Positions 25,609-33,753 of a stretch of DNA of 64,000 bases are shown in pieces; the stretch's first letter is position 1, and the number at the start of each line of letters is the position of its first letter. A program made the translations under genes and the position numbers. The notes under the pieces are model-generated. The model did no database searches and was not told where the DNA came from. It saw only the letters and a program-made list of their open reading frames with translations. The DNA is taken from the NCBI GenBank assembly GCA_900537125.1, contig UNRJ01000010.1, forward strand, positions 23,769 to 87,768, read 5' to 3'. The stretch is from Rhodobacteraceae bacterium Alg238-R152. Lineage in GTDB: Bacteria; Pseudomonadota; Alphaproteobacteria; Rhodobacterales; Rhodobacteraceae.

Positions 25609-26523
25609 TCAGTGTGTGCCTTCATAGGCTTCTTCACCTTCGCCCAGCGTATCGCGGTCGAGGTATTTGCCAACGCTGCCGACGCCTTCTTTGAACTCGA
25701 GGAACGAGCGGTAGAAGAACGCAATGGCCTGCAAGAAGACCATGGCGGCAAAGCAAACAAGAAGCACTTTGAAGAGGAAATAAGCATTAAAGCCGTTGGG
25801 TGAGAAACCGATGGTTTCCACGTTCCATTTCAGGATACGGGCCTTTTTCATCAGGATTTCAACCTTGTCGGAGGCCGACACTTTTGGGGTCACAAGGTGA
25901 CGCCACATAAAGAACCAACCATACATCCAGGTCAAAACCGCAACCGGCATCATGAAGAAAATGGAACCAAACATGTCAATCACACGCTTTGCACGGTGAC
26001 TGATTGCTGAATACACCAGATCCACACGCACGTGGCCGCCCTGCACAAAGGTATAGGTCGCACACATACAGACGATCATCGCGTTATACAGCTTCAACTC
26101 TTCCGCCCACCAACTCACGTCAAACGTCAGCCAGTCCACGCCGTAGATCAGCGAGATCTCGGCCACGGTAAAGATCCGCTGCATGAACACAATTACGATC
26201 TGCTGCAGCACCATCAACAGGCCTGCCCACGCAAAGAAGCGGCCCACTGAATTGGCAAAACCTTCCAGAACGCGCACGCATCCCCACATGAAATTGGGTC
26301 GCGCTATTCCAACCGCCGTGACGATCAAGAAAAGCGTGAACACCACAAAGAAAAATTCGACCGAGCCACCGTAATAAACAAACCGCATCAGCGATTGTTT
26401 GTCCTCGGTGGTCTCAAGGCCTCCAATCCAGCTCAGCCACAAACCCGGATGTGTGAGCGCATATCCCGCGTTCACAAAGGCTTGGCCGATGTTGGAAAAG
26501 AACCAGACCAGACCGTCCAGCAT
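25609..26523 (-). CDS. TRAP transporter small permease (DctQ/FcbT2-like)
   Basis: The DctQ subunit anchors the large permease. This 304-residue version has helices at VEFFFVVFTLFLIVTAVG, FFAWAGLLMVLQQIVIVF, LKLYNAMIVCMCATYTFVQGGHVRVDLVY (containing the conserved GGHVRVDL signature), RVIDMFGSIFFMMPVAVLTWMYGWF and FLFKVLLVCFAAMVFLQAIAFFY. It is longer than the common 170-residue DctQ, matching the FcbT2 type. It starts with AGGGGAC before ATG 26523 and its stop is 17 bases before the large-subunit start. A hairpin between it and the binding-protein gene probably lowers permease expression. Confidence 0.9.
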   Translation of the reverse strand: MLDGLVWFFSNIGQAFVNAGYALTHPGLWLSWIGGLETTEDKQSLMRFVYYGGSVEFFFVVFTLFLIVTAVGIARPNFMWGCVRVLEGFANSVGRFFAWAGLLMVLQQIVIVFMQRIFTVAEISLIYGVDWLTFDVSWWAEELKLYNAMIVCMCATYTFVQGGHVRVDLVYSAISHRAKRVIDMFGSIFFMMPVAVLTWMYGWFFMWRHLVTPKVSASDKVEILMKKARILKWNVETIGFSPNGFNAYFLFKVLLVCFAAMVFLQAIAFFYRSFLEFKEGVGSVGKYLDRDTLGEGEEAYEGTH

Positions 26524-26597
26524 TGTCCCCTCATCCCCTTATTGTTTTTGGATATTTGACAGTGCTGCGATCCGCACCCTGTCTGGTATTTGCAAAA

Positions 26598-26623
26598 GGC
26601 CCCCCGGAAATCACCGAGGGGCC
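26598..26623 (-). terminator. intra-operon hairpin between binding protein and permease genes
   Basis: GGCCCCCCGG (26598-26607) pairs with CCGAGGGGCC (26614-26623) with one mismatch. On the reverse strand it is followed by TTTTGC. It sits between the TRAP binding protein and small permease genes, where a partial terminator is commonly used so that the periplasmic protein is made in excess. Confidence 0.75.
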
Positions 26624-26646
26624 AGTTTGCTTAGTTTATCAAAGCC

Positions 26647-27729
26647 TTAGCCCATCACGCGGTCACGCTGTGCGCGGTAGAACCCTTCGGACCGTACCAG
26701 CCAACCGGAAGACGCTTTCATGCTTTCTTCCACGGAGCCACGGACTTTGGCGAAGATTTCGTCGTCCATGTAGCCGTCCAGAGTCTCTTTGGACGCGGCG
26801 CCCATTGCATCCCAAACGCTGTCTGGGAATTCCAGAACCTTCACACCACCGGCTTGCAGACGCTGCAGCGCCGCACCGTTGTTGTTCAGGAACTGAGACA
26901 GGTTCCACTGGTGTGTGGCTGCTGCGGCAGTTTCGATGATCTTCTGGTGCGCAGGAGACAGGCTGTCGAACACTTCGCGGTTGGTTGCGAGTGTCAGAGC
27001 AGCACCTGGCTCGTGGAAGCCTGCGGTGTAGTAGAACTTGGTGATTTCCTGGAAACCAGCTTTTTCATCAGCCCAAGGACCAATCCACTCGGTACCGTCG
27101 ATGGCGCCAGACGCCAGCGCTTGGTACACTTCGGAACCTGGAAGGTTCTGAACGGATGCGCCCATTTTGCCGAGCGCTTGACCGCCCATGCCAGGCATAC
27201 GGAATTTCAGACCTTGGAAGTCTTCCGGACCGTTGATCTCTTTGGAGAACCAACCACCAGCCTGTGCACCGGTGTTACCCGCCAGGAAGGATTTCAGGCC
27301 AAAGATTTCGCCCAGTTCATCATGCAGCGCCATGCCGTCGCCGTGGTGATACCAGTTCATCATCTCCTGAGCGGTCATGCCGAACGGAGCTGCGGTGAAG
27401 TACTGGTACGCAGGGTGCTGACCGGTGAAGTAGTAGTCAGCCGCGTGGTACATGTCGGCCTGACCTGCGGTCACGGCGTCAAATACTTCAAATGCGCCAA
27501 CCAGTTCGCCGGCCGCTTTGATCTCGACGGTCAGGTTGCCGTCTGACATTGCGGTGATGGAATCTGCCGCGTGCTGTGCCGCGTCAAAAACACCTGCAAG
27601 GCCACGGCCCCAGGATGTCACCATTGTCAGTGTGCGCTTGCCAGAAGCGTAAGCGGGTGCCGCCAGAGTGGTGGCTGCGGCTGCGGTGCCGCCGAGTGCA
27701 GACGTCTTTAGAAAAGAACGACGATCCAT
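26647..27729 (-). CDS. TRAP transporter substrate-binding protein (DctP family, TakP/FcbT1-like)
   Basis: The 360-residue protein starts with MDRRSFLKTSALGGTAAAAT, a twin-arginine (Tat) signal, so it is exported folded. The mature part matches the long DctP branch that includes the alpha-keto acid binding TakP: LTMVTSWGRGLAGVFDAAQHAADSI, AADYYFTGQHPAYQYFTAAPFGM, GLKFRMPGMGGQALGKMGASVQNLPGSEVYQALASGAIDGTEWIGPW (which includes the conserved arginine that binds the substrate carboxylate) and KFYYTAGFHEPGAALTLATN. The ligand is probably a carboxylic acid; the exact one is not readable. GGAGG precedes the ATG. It heads the TRAP operon, divergent from a two-component system. Confidence 0.92.
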   Translation of the reverse strand: MDRRSFLKTSALGGTAAAATTLAAPAYASGKRTLTMVTSWGRGLAGVFDAAQHAADSITAMSDGNLTVEIKAAGELVGAFEVFDAVTAGQADMYHAADYYFTGQHPAYQYFTAAPFGMTAQEMMNWYHHGDGMALHDELGEIFGLKSFLAGNTGAQAGGWFSKEINGPEDFQGLKFRMPGMGGQALGKMGASVQNLPGSEVYQALASGAIDGTEWIGPWADEKAGFQEITKFYYTAGFHEPGAALTLATNREVFDSLSPAHQKIIETAAAATHQWNLSQFLNNNGAALQRLQAGGVKVLEFPDSVWDAMGAASKETLDGYMDDEIFAKVRGSVEESMKASSGWLVRSEGFYRAQRDRVMG

Positions 27730-27820
27730 GTAGGTCTTCCTCCCAGAATATTGTTCAGCTCAGGTCTCCCTCCAGAGACTCCAAGCGGATCGTTGAAGTG
27801 CGGCGAGCCTAGCCCTGCCC

Positions 27821-27851
27821 CTACGTAGAGGAAATACCCACTACCGCGTAG
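27821..27851. promoter_or_regulatory. CTAC/GTAG dyads between TRAP operon and two-component system
   Basis: CTACGTAG (27821-27828) and CTACCGCGTAG (27841-27851) are two dyads with the same CTAC/GTAG arms, starting 20 bases apart (about two helical turns). They lie 92-122 bases before the binding-protein start and 128 before the kinase start. The spacing and position suit a dimeric NarL/LuxR-type response regulator such as the one encoded alongside. This is inference. Confidence 0.45.
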
Positions 27852-27978
27852 AAACCGACCAAATGGCCAAAATTCCGAACCAATTTGGAAAGTTAATTTT
27901 CCGTTTACGCAGCCGTTAGCGGTAACGAAGATGATTCTGATCTATGATTCGCCGCCAAACTTCCGTAACGAATCGAAC

Positions 27979-29406
27979 ATGCGACCCATTTGGCCCCTCC
28001 TTCGACTGTCTTACGGTCAGAAGCTGTTTCTGCTGGCAACCGTGCCCTTGCTTTTGGCGGTAGCGGGCATTTCCGTATTGGTGGCCAACCAGTCCCGGCA
28101 ATTGGCGGACCGCGAAATCCGCGCTTTGGAGGCGCAACTGATCGAAGCCAAAAAAGCGGAGCTCAAAAACTACATCTCGATTGCCCGCACAGCCTTCGTC
28201 AACATCTATGGCCGTGCGGCGCCGGATGACCACGAGGCCAAACTTGCCGTTACCCAAATTCTGTCTTCCATGCTCTACGGACAGGACGGCTACTTCTTTG
28301 TGTTTGACTACGATGGCAACAACCTTGTCAGCCCCCGTCAAACCTACCTAATTGGCAAAAACTGGCGTGGCCTGACCGACCTCAACGGCACAGAGATCAC
28401 CGATCCCCTAATTGAGATTGCACGGTCCGGCGGCGGCTATCACAGTTTCGACTGGGCCAAGCCATCCACTCTCGAAACCGCCCGCATGGTCACCTACGTG
28501 GTTGGCTTGCAAGACTGGCAGTGGGTGGTTGGCACCGGCATATTCATCGATGACGTGCTAGAAAGCGTCGCCGCCGCCCGCGCTGAGGTCGAAGAGCGGG
28601 TGCAGCGCACGTCTTTCTATATTCTGGTGATCACTGTCGCCTGCCTCACGCTCGTATTTTTGTCCGGCTTCTTCATCACCGTACGTGAGCGCCGCCTGGC
28701 AGACGCCAAACTCAAAGCCCTAACCCAACGGGTGTTTGACGCCCAGGAAGAGGAGCGCGGCCGTGTTGCGCGCGAATTGCACGACGGCATCTCCCAACTT
28801 CTCGTGGGCGTGCGCTACGCACTCGACAGCGCCACACGTCGCCTCAAAAACGGAGACGACCGCGGACTGGAGTCGCTGGACAAAGGTGTCGCCCACCTCT
28901 CCGGTGCCATTCAAGAAGTCCGCCGCATTTCCCGCGACCTGCGCCCCGGTGTGCTGGATGACCTCGGCCTCGGCCCCGCGCTCAAAGCCCTGACTGATGA
29001 CTTCTCAGCCCGCACCGGTATTGAAACCCATTTCAACACCGTGGTGTTTCGTAATCGCCTCGACCAAGACGCCAAGATCGCGCTCTACCGCATTGCCCAA
29101 GAGGCGCTCACCAACATCGAGCGCCACGCCGGTGCGACCACTGTCTCCATTGACGTGCGTGGCCACAAAAAAGGTGCCACGCTGCGCATTGCCGACAATG
29201 GCAAAGGTTTGCCGCAAGAAAGGGACGCTTCTGCCCGTGGCGGCCTTGGCCTTCGCAATATGCAGGAACGTGTAGAACAACTCGACGGCACTTTGCGCAT
29301 ATTCTCTTCTCGCTCCGGCACGGTGATTGTGGCAGAAGTCCCGCTAAGCCACATCCTGACGCCCGAGACCGAGGGCCACGACAAGACTCGAAAGGCCAGC
29401 GCATGA
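27979..29406 (+). CDS. Cache-domain sensor histidine kinase (NarL/DesK class)
   Basis: The protein has a first membrane helix (KLFLLATVPLLLAVAGISVLVAN), a periplasmic single-Cache sensor domain of about 160 residues (GQDGYFFVFDYDGNNLVSPRQ and DWQWVVGTGIFIDDV are typical), and a second helix (FYILVITVACLTLVFLSGFFI). A HisKA_3 domain follows with the phospho-acceptor histidine in VARELHDGISQLL, then an ATPase domain with EALTNIERHA (N box), ADNGKGLP and GLGLRNMQERV (G boxes). It phosphorylates the response regulator encoded immediately downstream (4-base overlap). Cache domains often bind carboxylates, and the divergent gene is a carboxylate TRAP binding protein, so it probably senses that substrate. 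An earlier ATG at 27931 is possible. Confidence 0.9.
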   Translation: MRPIWPLLRLSYGQKLFLLATVPLLLAVAGISVLVANQSRQLADREIRALEAQLIEAKKAELKNYISIARTAFVNIYGRAAPDDHEAKLAVTQILSSMLYGQDGYFFVFDYDGNNLVSPRQTYLIGKNWRGLTDLNGTEITDPLIEIARSGGGYHSFDWAKPSTLETARMVTYVVGLQDWQWVVGTGIFIDDVLESVAAARAEVEERVQRTSFYILVITVACLTLVFLSGFFITVRERRLADAKLKALTQRVFDAQEEERGRVARELHDGISQLLVGVRYALDSATRRLKNGDDRGLESLDKGVAHLSGAIQEVRRISRDLRPGVLDDLGLGPALKALTDDFSARTGIETHFNTVVFRNRLDQDAKIALYRIAQEALTNIERHAGATTVSIDVRGHKKGATLRIADNGKGLPQERDASARGGLGLRNMQERVEQLDGTLRIFSSRSGTVIVAEVPLSHILTPETEGHDKTRKASA

Positions 29407-30053
29407 CCTCAGACACAACCATCAAAGTGATGATTGTCGACGATCACCCCATGGTGGCGGAGGGCATCGAGTCCATATTGGAAAGCTACGACGACATCAC
29501 AGTGGTCGGCACCCTCTCTAACGGACGCGAGGCAGTGGACCAATTGCCCGCACTGAAGCCGGACGTGGTGCTGATGGATCTCAACATGCCGGAGATTGGC
29601 GGGCTTACGGCCACCGAAATGCTGCTGGAAATGGACCCCGACCTACGCGTGTTGATCCTGTCGATGCACGACAGCCCTGAATACATTTCCACCGCGCTCA
29701 GCCACGGCGCCATGGGCTATGTGCTCAAAGACGTGCCCACCGACGAAATCAAAACCGCCATTGATGCGGTGATGGGTGGCAAGAAATACCTCTGCACCGG
29801 TGCCAAAGGCTCACTTGAGCCATCCGAGGATGGCGCGCGCGAACCGCTCACCAGCCGCGAGCAAACCGTGCTGCTGCAATTGGCCCAGGGCAAATCCAAC
29901 AAAGAAGTGGCCAACGAGCTCAATATCTCTGTGCGCACGGTGGAAACCCACCGTAAGAACATCAAGCGCAAGCTGGGCATCTCCTCCACCGCCGGCCTGA
30001 CCCGCTACGCCATGGAACACGGCGTCCTGCAAGGCACCGGCGTCGGGCTTTAA
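29403..30053 (+). CDS. LuxR/NarL-family response regulator
   Basis: The receiver domain (residues 1-120) has the acidic pair in VMIVDDHPMV, the phospho-acceptor aspartate in DVVLMDLNMPEIGG and the conserved lysine in MGYVLKD. A LuxR-type HTH follows at 145-205 (PLTSREQTVLLQLAQGKSNKEVANELNISVRTVETHRKNIKRKLG). The ATG overlaps the kinase stop (ATGA), so the pair forms one unit. Its likely target is the divergent TRAP operon, through the CTAC/GTAG dyads in the shared spacer. There is nothing unusual in length or residues. Confidence 0.94.
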   Translation: MTSDTTIKVMIVDDHPMVAEGIESILESYDDITVVGTLSNGREAVDQLPALKPDVVLMDLNMPEIGGLTATEMLLEMDPDLRVLILSMHDSPEYISTALSHGAMGYVLKDVPTDEIKTAIDAVMGGKKYLCTGAKGSLEPSEDGAREPLTSREQTVLLQLAQGKSNKEVANELNISVRTVETHRKNIKRKLGISSTAGLTRYAMEHGVLQGTGVGL

Positions 30054-30427
30054 GCCACTATCGCCTCCCCAAAAAACACCAAATTCCTGTCGTCATCCAG
30101 CACGTGGAATTCCCTCTGTCCGTAGGGCTGATCAAACGGCGCCCGCACCCGCCCCTCTGGCAAACTGCTCAACACCTCCCGCATGTCCTCAAACAGAGCA
30201 TCGATCCCCATCACATCGATGTAAAATGACGTCTCTTTGCCTGTCATGTCCTCCGGACCATCCACTTCAATCAACCGAACGGCCACAGAGCCCCGTCGCA
30301 AAAACGCGTAGTTTTCGGCCGCAAAGCCCACCTCAAACCCCAGCACGTCGCAATAAAACGCAATTTGCCGTGCCAAATTGTTGCAGGGAACGAACGGTGT
30401 GATCTGTTTCAAACTGAAATCGCCCAT
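30050..30427 (-). CDS. VOC-family (glyoxalase/bleomycin-resistance-like) protein
   Basis: The 125-residue protein is a single VOC fold: KQITPFVPCNNLARQIAFYCDVLGFEVGFAAENYAFLRRGSVAVRLIEVDG, then SFYIDVMGIDALFEDMREVLSSLPEGRVRAPFDQPYGQREFHVLDDDRNLVFFGEA. DQPYGQREFHVLDDDRN is the second beta-alpha-beta-beta-beta unit and includes a candidate metal ligand (E in REFHV). Substrate could be a toxin or small metabolite; resistance function cannot be claimed. Its end overlaps the convergent response regulator by 4 bases. GAGGAAATATA precedes ATG 30427. Confidence 0.85.
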   Translation of the reverse strand: MGDFSLKQITPFVPCNNLARQIAFYCDVLGFEVGFAAENYAFLRRGSVAVRLIEVDGPEDMTGKETSFYIDVMGIDALFEDMREVLSSLPEGRVRAPFDQPYGQREFHVLDDDRNLVFFGEAIVA

Positions 30428-30590
30428 TATATTTCCTCAAATTTCACAAACCCAAGCCTCAGCGCAATAAACGAAAAGAATTTATACCCGAAGCAGTGCT
30501 TTTCTTTGGATTTCGCGGTTGACGCCGCGATGCAGCAGCCATAAGGTCCGATCCGAACACATTAAGTAACCCCACTTGAGGACAAAAACG

Positions 30591-30638
30591 ATGCCAAGGC
30601 TAGTCGTCATTGTCGGAATAAGGCGCATGGGCCGGTAA
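30591..30638 (+). CDS. ilv operon leader peptide (15 aa)
   Basis: A 15-codon frame (MPRLVVIVGIRRMGR, then TAA) lies 85 bases before the acetolactate synthase gene. Six of seven consecutive codons, CTA GTC GTC ATT GTC GGA ATA, specify the regulated branched-chain amino acids (L V V I V G I). GAGGA at 30578-30582 gives it a proper ribosome site. Its 3' end overlaps the first arm of the following hairpin. This is the standard layout of a transcription-attenuation leader: ribosome stalling on Leu/Val/Ile codons when charged tRNA is scarce prevents terminator formation. Confidence 0.8.
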   Translation: MPRLVVIVGIRRMGR

Positions 30639-30691
30639 CGGACACCATATTGGTACCCCATGCGCCCTCGCTTAAAAGCGGGGGCTTTTTT
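30622..30691 (+). promoter_or_regulatory. ilv transcription attenuator
   Basis: GGCGCATGGG (30622-30631) pairs perfectly with CCCATGCGCC (30657-30666). A terminator stem GCCCTCGC (30664-30671) with GCGGGGGC (30678-30685) follows, with a TTTTTT tract at 30686-30691. The two structures share bases 30664-30666 and cannot fully coexist. The first arm lies over the end of the leader peptide frame, so ribosome position can set which structure forms. Confidence 0.8.
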
Positions 30692-30725
30692 GTATAAGTT
30701 AATGTCGTCGGTAACGGAGAGAATG

Positions 30726-32480
30726 ATGACACGTCAAATGACCGGAGCAAAAATGGTAGTTCAAGCCCTGAAGGATCAGGGTGTGGACACAGTCTTTGGC
30801 TACCCCGGGGGCGCCGTCCTACCGATTTACGATGAGATTTTTCAGCAGAATGACATCCGACATATCCTCGTGCGTCACGAACAGGGTGCTGTGCACGCTG
30901 CTGAAGGGTATGCCCGCTCTACCGGCAAGGTTGGTGTGGCGCTGGTGACCTCAGGTCCAGGTGCCACCAACGCGGTGACCGGCCTGACGGACGCCTTGCT
31001 GGACTCGATCCCAATTCTGGTGCTGACCGGCCAGGTGCCGACCTTCATGATTGGCTCTGACGCCTTTCAGGAAGCAGACACCGTTGGCATCACCCGTCCT
31101 TGCACCAAACACAATTGGCTGGCCAAAGACACCGACACCTTGGCAGAAACCCTGCACCAGGCGTTCCACGTGGCCCAATCTGGCCGCCCCGGCCCGGTGC
31201 TGGTGGACATCCCAAAAGACGTGCAGTTTGCCAACGGCACGTATACGGCCCCCGCGAAGTCTGACACAACAATCTATGAGCCACAGACCAAGGGCGACAT
31301 CACAGCCATCAACGAGCTGGTTGAGGCGATGGAAAAGGCCGAACGCCCGGTGTTTTACACCGGCGGCGGCGTTATCAACTCCGGCCCCAAAGCCTCCAAA
31401 CTGCTGCGCGAGCTGGTGGAGGCCACCGGCATCCCGATCACATCCACCCTGATGGGTCTTGGGGCGTATCCGGCGTCGGGCGAAAACTGGTTGGGCATGC
31501 TGGGCATGCACGGCCTCTATGAGGCCAACATGGCGATGCACGACTGCGACCTGATGATCAACATCGGTGCGCGCTTTGATGACCGCATCACCGGATTGAT
31601 TTCGGCTTTCTCGCCAAACTCGATCAAGGCCCACATCGACATCGACCCCTCCTCGATCAACAAGGTGATCAAGGCGGACATCCCCATTGTGGGCGACGTA
31701 GAAAGCGTGCTGACCGACATTCTGAAAGTCTGGAAAGCCCGTGGCCGCACCGTGAACCGCGACGCGATTGCCAACTGGCAAAGCCAGATCAGCGATTGGC
31801 GCAAGGTGGAATGCCTGAAGTACGTTCAGGAAGGCAAGGTCATCAAACCGCAATACGCCCTGTCACGTCTGGAAGCGCTGACCAAAGAGCACGACCGCTA
31901 CATCACCACTGAAGTGGGCCAACACCAGATGTGGGCCGCGCAGTACCTGGGCTTTGAAGACCCCAACCGTTGGATGACCTCCGGTGGCCTCGGCACCATG
32001 GGCTACGGCACCCCTGCGTCCATTGGCGTGCAGGTGGCGCATCCGGACAGCTTGGTAATCAACGTGGCGGGCGAAGCCTCCTGGCTGATGAACATGCAGG
32101 AAATGGGCACTGCGGTGCAGTTCCGCCTGCCGGTGAAACAGTTCATTCTGAACAACGAGCGCCTCGGCATGGTGCGCCAGTGGCAGGAGCTGCTGCACGG
32201 TGAACGCTACAGCCACAGCTGGTCCGAAGCCCTGCCTGACTTCGTGAAACTCGCTGAGGCCTTTGGCGCCAAAGGCATCATCTGCTCTGACCCGGATGAT
32301 CTCGATGAGGCGATCATAGAAATGATCAATTACGACGGCCCGGTGATCTTTGATTGTCTGGTGGAGAAACACGAGAACTGCTTCCCGATGATCCCATCGG
32401 GCAAGCCGCACAACGAAATGCTTCTGGGCGAAGCCAGCACGCAGGGCGTTATCCAAGCCGGCGGCGCGGTGATGGTGTAA
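30726..32480 (+). CDS. ilvI: acetolactate synthase large subunit
   Basis: Acetolactate synthase condenses two pyruvates, or pyruvate with 2-oxobutyrate, in the first common step of valine, leucine and isoleucine synthesis. The 584-residue protein is of usual length: VDTVFGYPGGAVLPIYDE, VRHEQGAVHAAEGYARSTGKVGV with the catalytic Glu, PGRPGPVLVDIPKDVQ-like GRPGPVLVDIPKDVQ, GLGTMGYGTPASIGVQVAHP, and the thiamine diphosphate site INVAGEASWLMNMQEMGTAVQFRLPVKQFILNN, where the usual GDGS/GDAS is GEAS. ATG 30726 has GGAGA 6-7 bases upstream; the ATG three bases earlier is also possible. It follows an attenuator and precedes the regulatory subunit by 11 bases. Confidence 0.95.
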   Translation: MTRQMTGAKMVVQALKDQGVDTVFGYPGGAVLPIYDEIFQQNDIRHILVRHEQGAVHAAEGYARSTGKVGVALVTSGPGATNAVTGLTDALLDSIPILVLTGQVPTFMIGSDAFQEADTVGITRPCTKHNWLAKDTDTLAETLHQAFHVAQSGRPGPVLVDIPKDVQFANGTYTAPAKSDTTIYEPQTKGDITAINELVEAMEKAERPVFYTGGGVINSGPKASKLLRELVEATGIPITSTLMGLGAYPASGENWLGMLGMHGLYEANMAMHDCDLMINIGARFDDRITGLISAFSPNSIKAHIDIDPSSINKVIKADIPIVGDVESVLTDILKVWKARGRTVNRDAIANWQSQISDWRKVECLKYVQEGKVIKPQYALSRLEALTKEHDRYITTEVGQHQMWAAQYLGFEDPNRWMTSGGLGTMGYGTPASIGVQVAHPDSLVINVAGEASWLMNMQEMGTAVQFRLPVKQFILNNERLGMVRQWQELLHGERYSHSWSEALPDFVKLAEAFGAKGIICSDPDDLDEAIIEMINYDGPVIFDCLVEKHENCFPMIPSGKPHNEMLLGEASTQGVIQAGGAVMV

Positions 32481-32491
32481 GGAGAGAAATC

Positions 32492-33055
32492 ATGGCTGCT
32501 CTAAAAATCAAAAAAGGCTCCACGAGCCACTCTGCTTATAACCTACGTCCGAATTTCTCGGACGAAATCGAAACCCACACGCTGGCCGTGCTGGTGGACA
32601 ACGAGCCCGGTGTGCTGGCGCGGGTGATTGGCCTCTTCGCCGGACGTGGGTACAACATCGAAAGCCTGACCGTGGCGGAGGTCGACCACACCGGTCACCT
32701 GTCGCGCATCACTGTTGTGACCACCGGCACACCGCAGGTGATTGAACAGATCAAAGCGCAACTTGGCCGCATCGTGCCGGTGCATGACGTGCATGACCTC
32801 ACGGTCGAAGGCGCAGCTGTGGAGCGCGAACTTGCGCTCTTCAAGGTTGCAGGCACTGGCGACAAGCGGGTTGAAGCCTTACGGCTCGCGGATATCTTCC
32901 GCGCCAATGCGGTGGACAGCACGTTGGAAAGTTTTGTGTTTGAGCTCACCGGCACGCCCGGGAAAATCGACGCTTTTGCCGACCTCATGCGCCCGCTGGG
33001 CCTGATCGAAGTCGCGCGTACCGGTGTCGCCGCCCTGTCACGCGGTGCCGAATAA
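32492..33055 (+). CDS. ilvN: acetolactate synthase small (regulatory) subunit
   Basis: This subunit binds to the large one, raises its activity and confers feedback inhibition by valine. The 187-residue protein has an N-terminal ACT domain (HTLAVLVDNEPGVLARVIGLFAGRGYNIESLTVAEVDHTGHLSRITVV) and the C-terminal domain (ERELALFKVAGTGDKRVEALRLADIFRANAVDSTLESFVFELTGTPGKIDAFADLMRPLGLIEVARTGVAALSRG). GGAGAG precedes ATG 32492, and the gap to ilvI is 11 bases. The operon ends at a hairpin terminator 25 bases downstream. Confidence 0.95.
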   Translation: MAALKIKKGSTSHSAYNLRPNFSDEIETHTLAVLVDNEPGVLARVIGLFAGRGYNIESLTVAEVDHTGHLSRITVVTTGTPQVIEQIKAQLGRIVPVHDVHDLTVEGAAVERELALFKVAGTGDKRVEALRLADIFRANAVDSTLESFVFELTGTPGKIDAFADLMRPLGLIEVARTGVAALSRGAE

Positions 33056-33080
33056 GCGCCTGCCAAAATCGAATAAAAAA

Positions 33081-33100
33081 AGGGGCCACACTTGGCCCCT
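33081..33100. terminator. terminator of the ilv operon (bidirectional)
   Basis: AGGGGCCA (33081-33088) pairs perfectly with TGGCCCCT (33093-33100), followed by TTTTCTATTTG and preceded by AAAAAAA, so it also serves the convergent cold-shock-like gene. Confidence 0.92.
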
Positions 33101-33122
33101 TTTCTATTTGTTGCGGATCAGA

Positions 33123-33506
33123 TTAGCCAACCTTTCGGGCCTGCATGGCCAAAGACCAGTCAATGACTTCCGCTGACGTAGCTTTGGCCGTCTCGTCCTC
33201 CGGCATATGCAAAGCTGCACGCAATGCTCGCCCTAGCTCACCGGTCTCCACAGCCATTGCCGCTTGCAATACATGCTCAGCCAATGGCGTCCCCGGCGCC
33301 AGCCTCCTCATGTTGCAGGCACGCCGCTGCTGGTCCACCATCTTGATATCAAAAATCACCAAATCACCCGCTGACAAATCCTGCACAACGCTCCCCATCG
33401 CGTCACCATCAATCTCCGCCGTAAAGTAGGCCAAATCGGCATGGTCTTCGCACCAGATAATAGCTGATCCCCGCTTCTTGTCATGCCAAAGCACAACCCC
33501 GTTCAT
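33123..33506 (-). CDS. cold-shock-domain-like protein
   Basis: The first 67 residues resemble a cold-shock domain: MNGVVLWHDKKRGSAIIWCEDHADLAYFTAEID, then LSAGDLVIFDIKMVDQQRRACNMRRL. This keeps the order of the G-x-V-x-W, RG(F/S)xxI, Gx-V-x-F-D and R-A-x-N elements, though the usual RNA-binding aromatic FGFI is replaced by SAII. The remaining 60 residues are a helical tail. It may bind nucleic acid, but the loss of core aromatics makes RNA chaperone activity uncertain. ATG 33506 is decided by GGGAGGG 7 bases upstream. It is divergent from the HTH regulator of the Rieske operon. Confidence 0.7.
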   Translation of the reverse strand: MNGVVLWHDKKRGSAIIWCEDHADLAYFTAEIDGDAMGSVVQDLSAGDLVIFDIKMVDQQRRACNMRRLAPGTPLAEHVLQAAMAVETGELGRALRAALHMPEDETAKATSAEVIDWSLAMQARKVG

Positions 33507-33753
33507 CCAATTCCCTCCCCTTAACTCGTTATGTCCCGTGCACGTAAGGGCTGTCAAAATTGCAATTGCCCTTGTTCTATGCCCCAGCCTACAGGCAGTT
33601 TCCCATCCACCTATGGCCATTTTTGTGTCGACCATGCTGCAAGCTGGTGCCAATATGCGCCAGAGTGACGCGAAGTCGCGTCGATCTAGCGCGCGCATCA
33701 AGATTGCACACGTTTTGCGAGTCTTTCAACGACAAACACAGCCGGAGAGCCAA

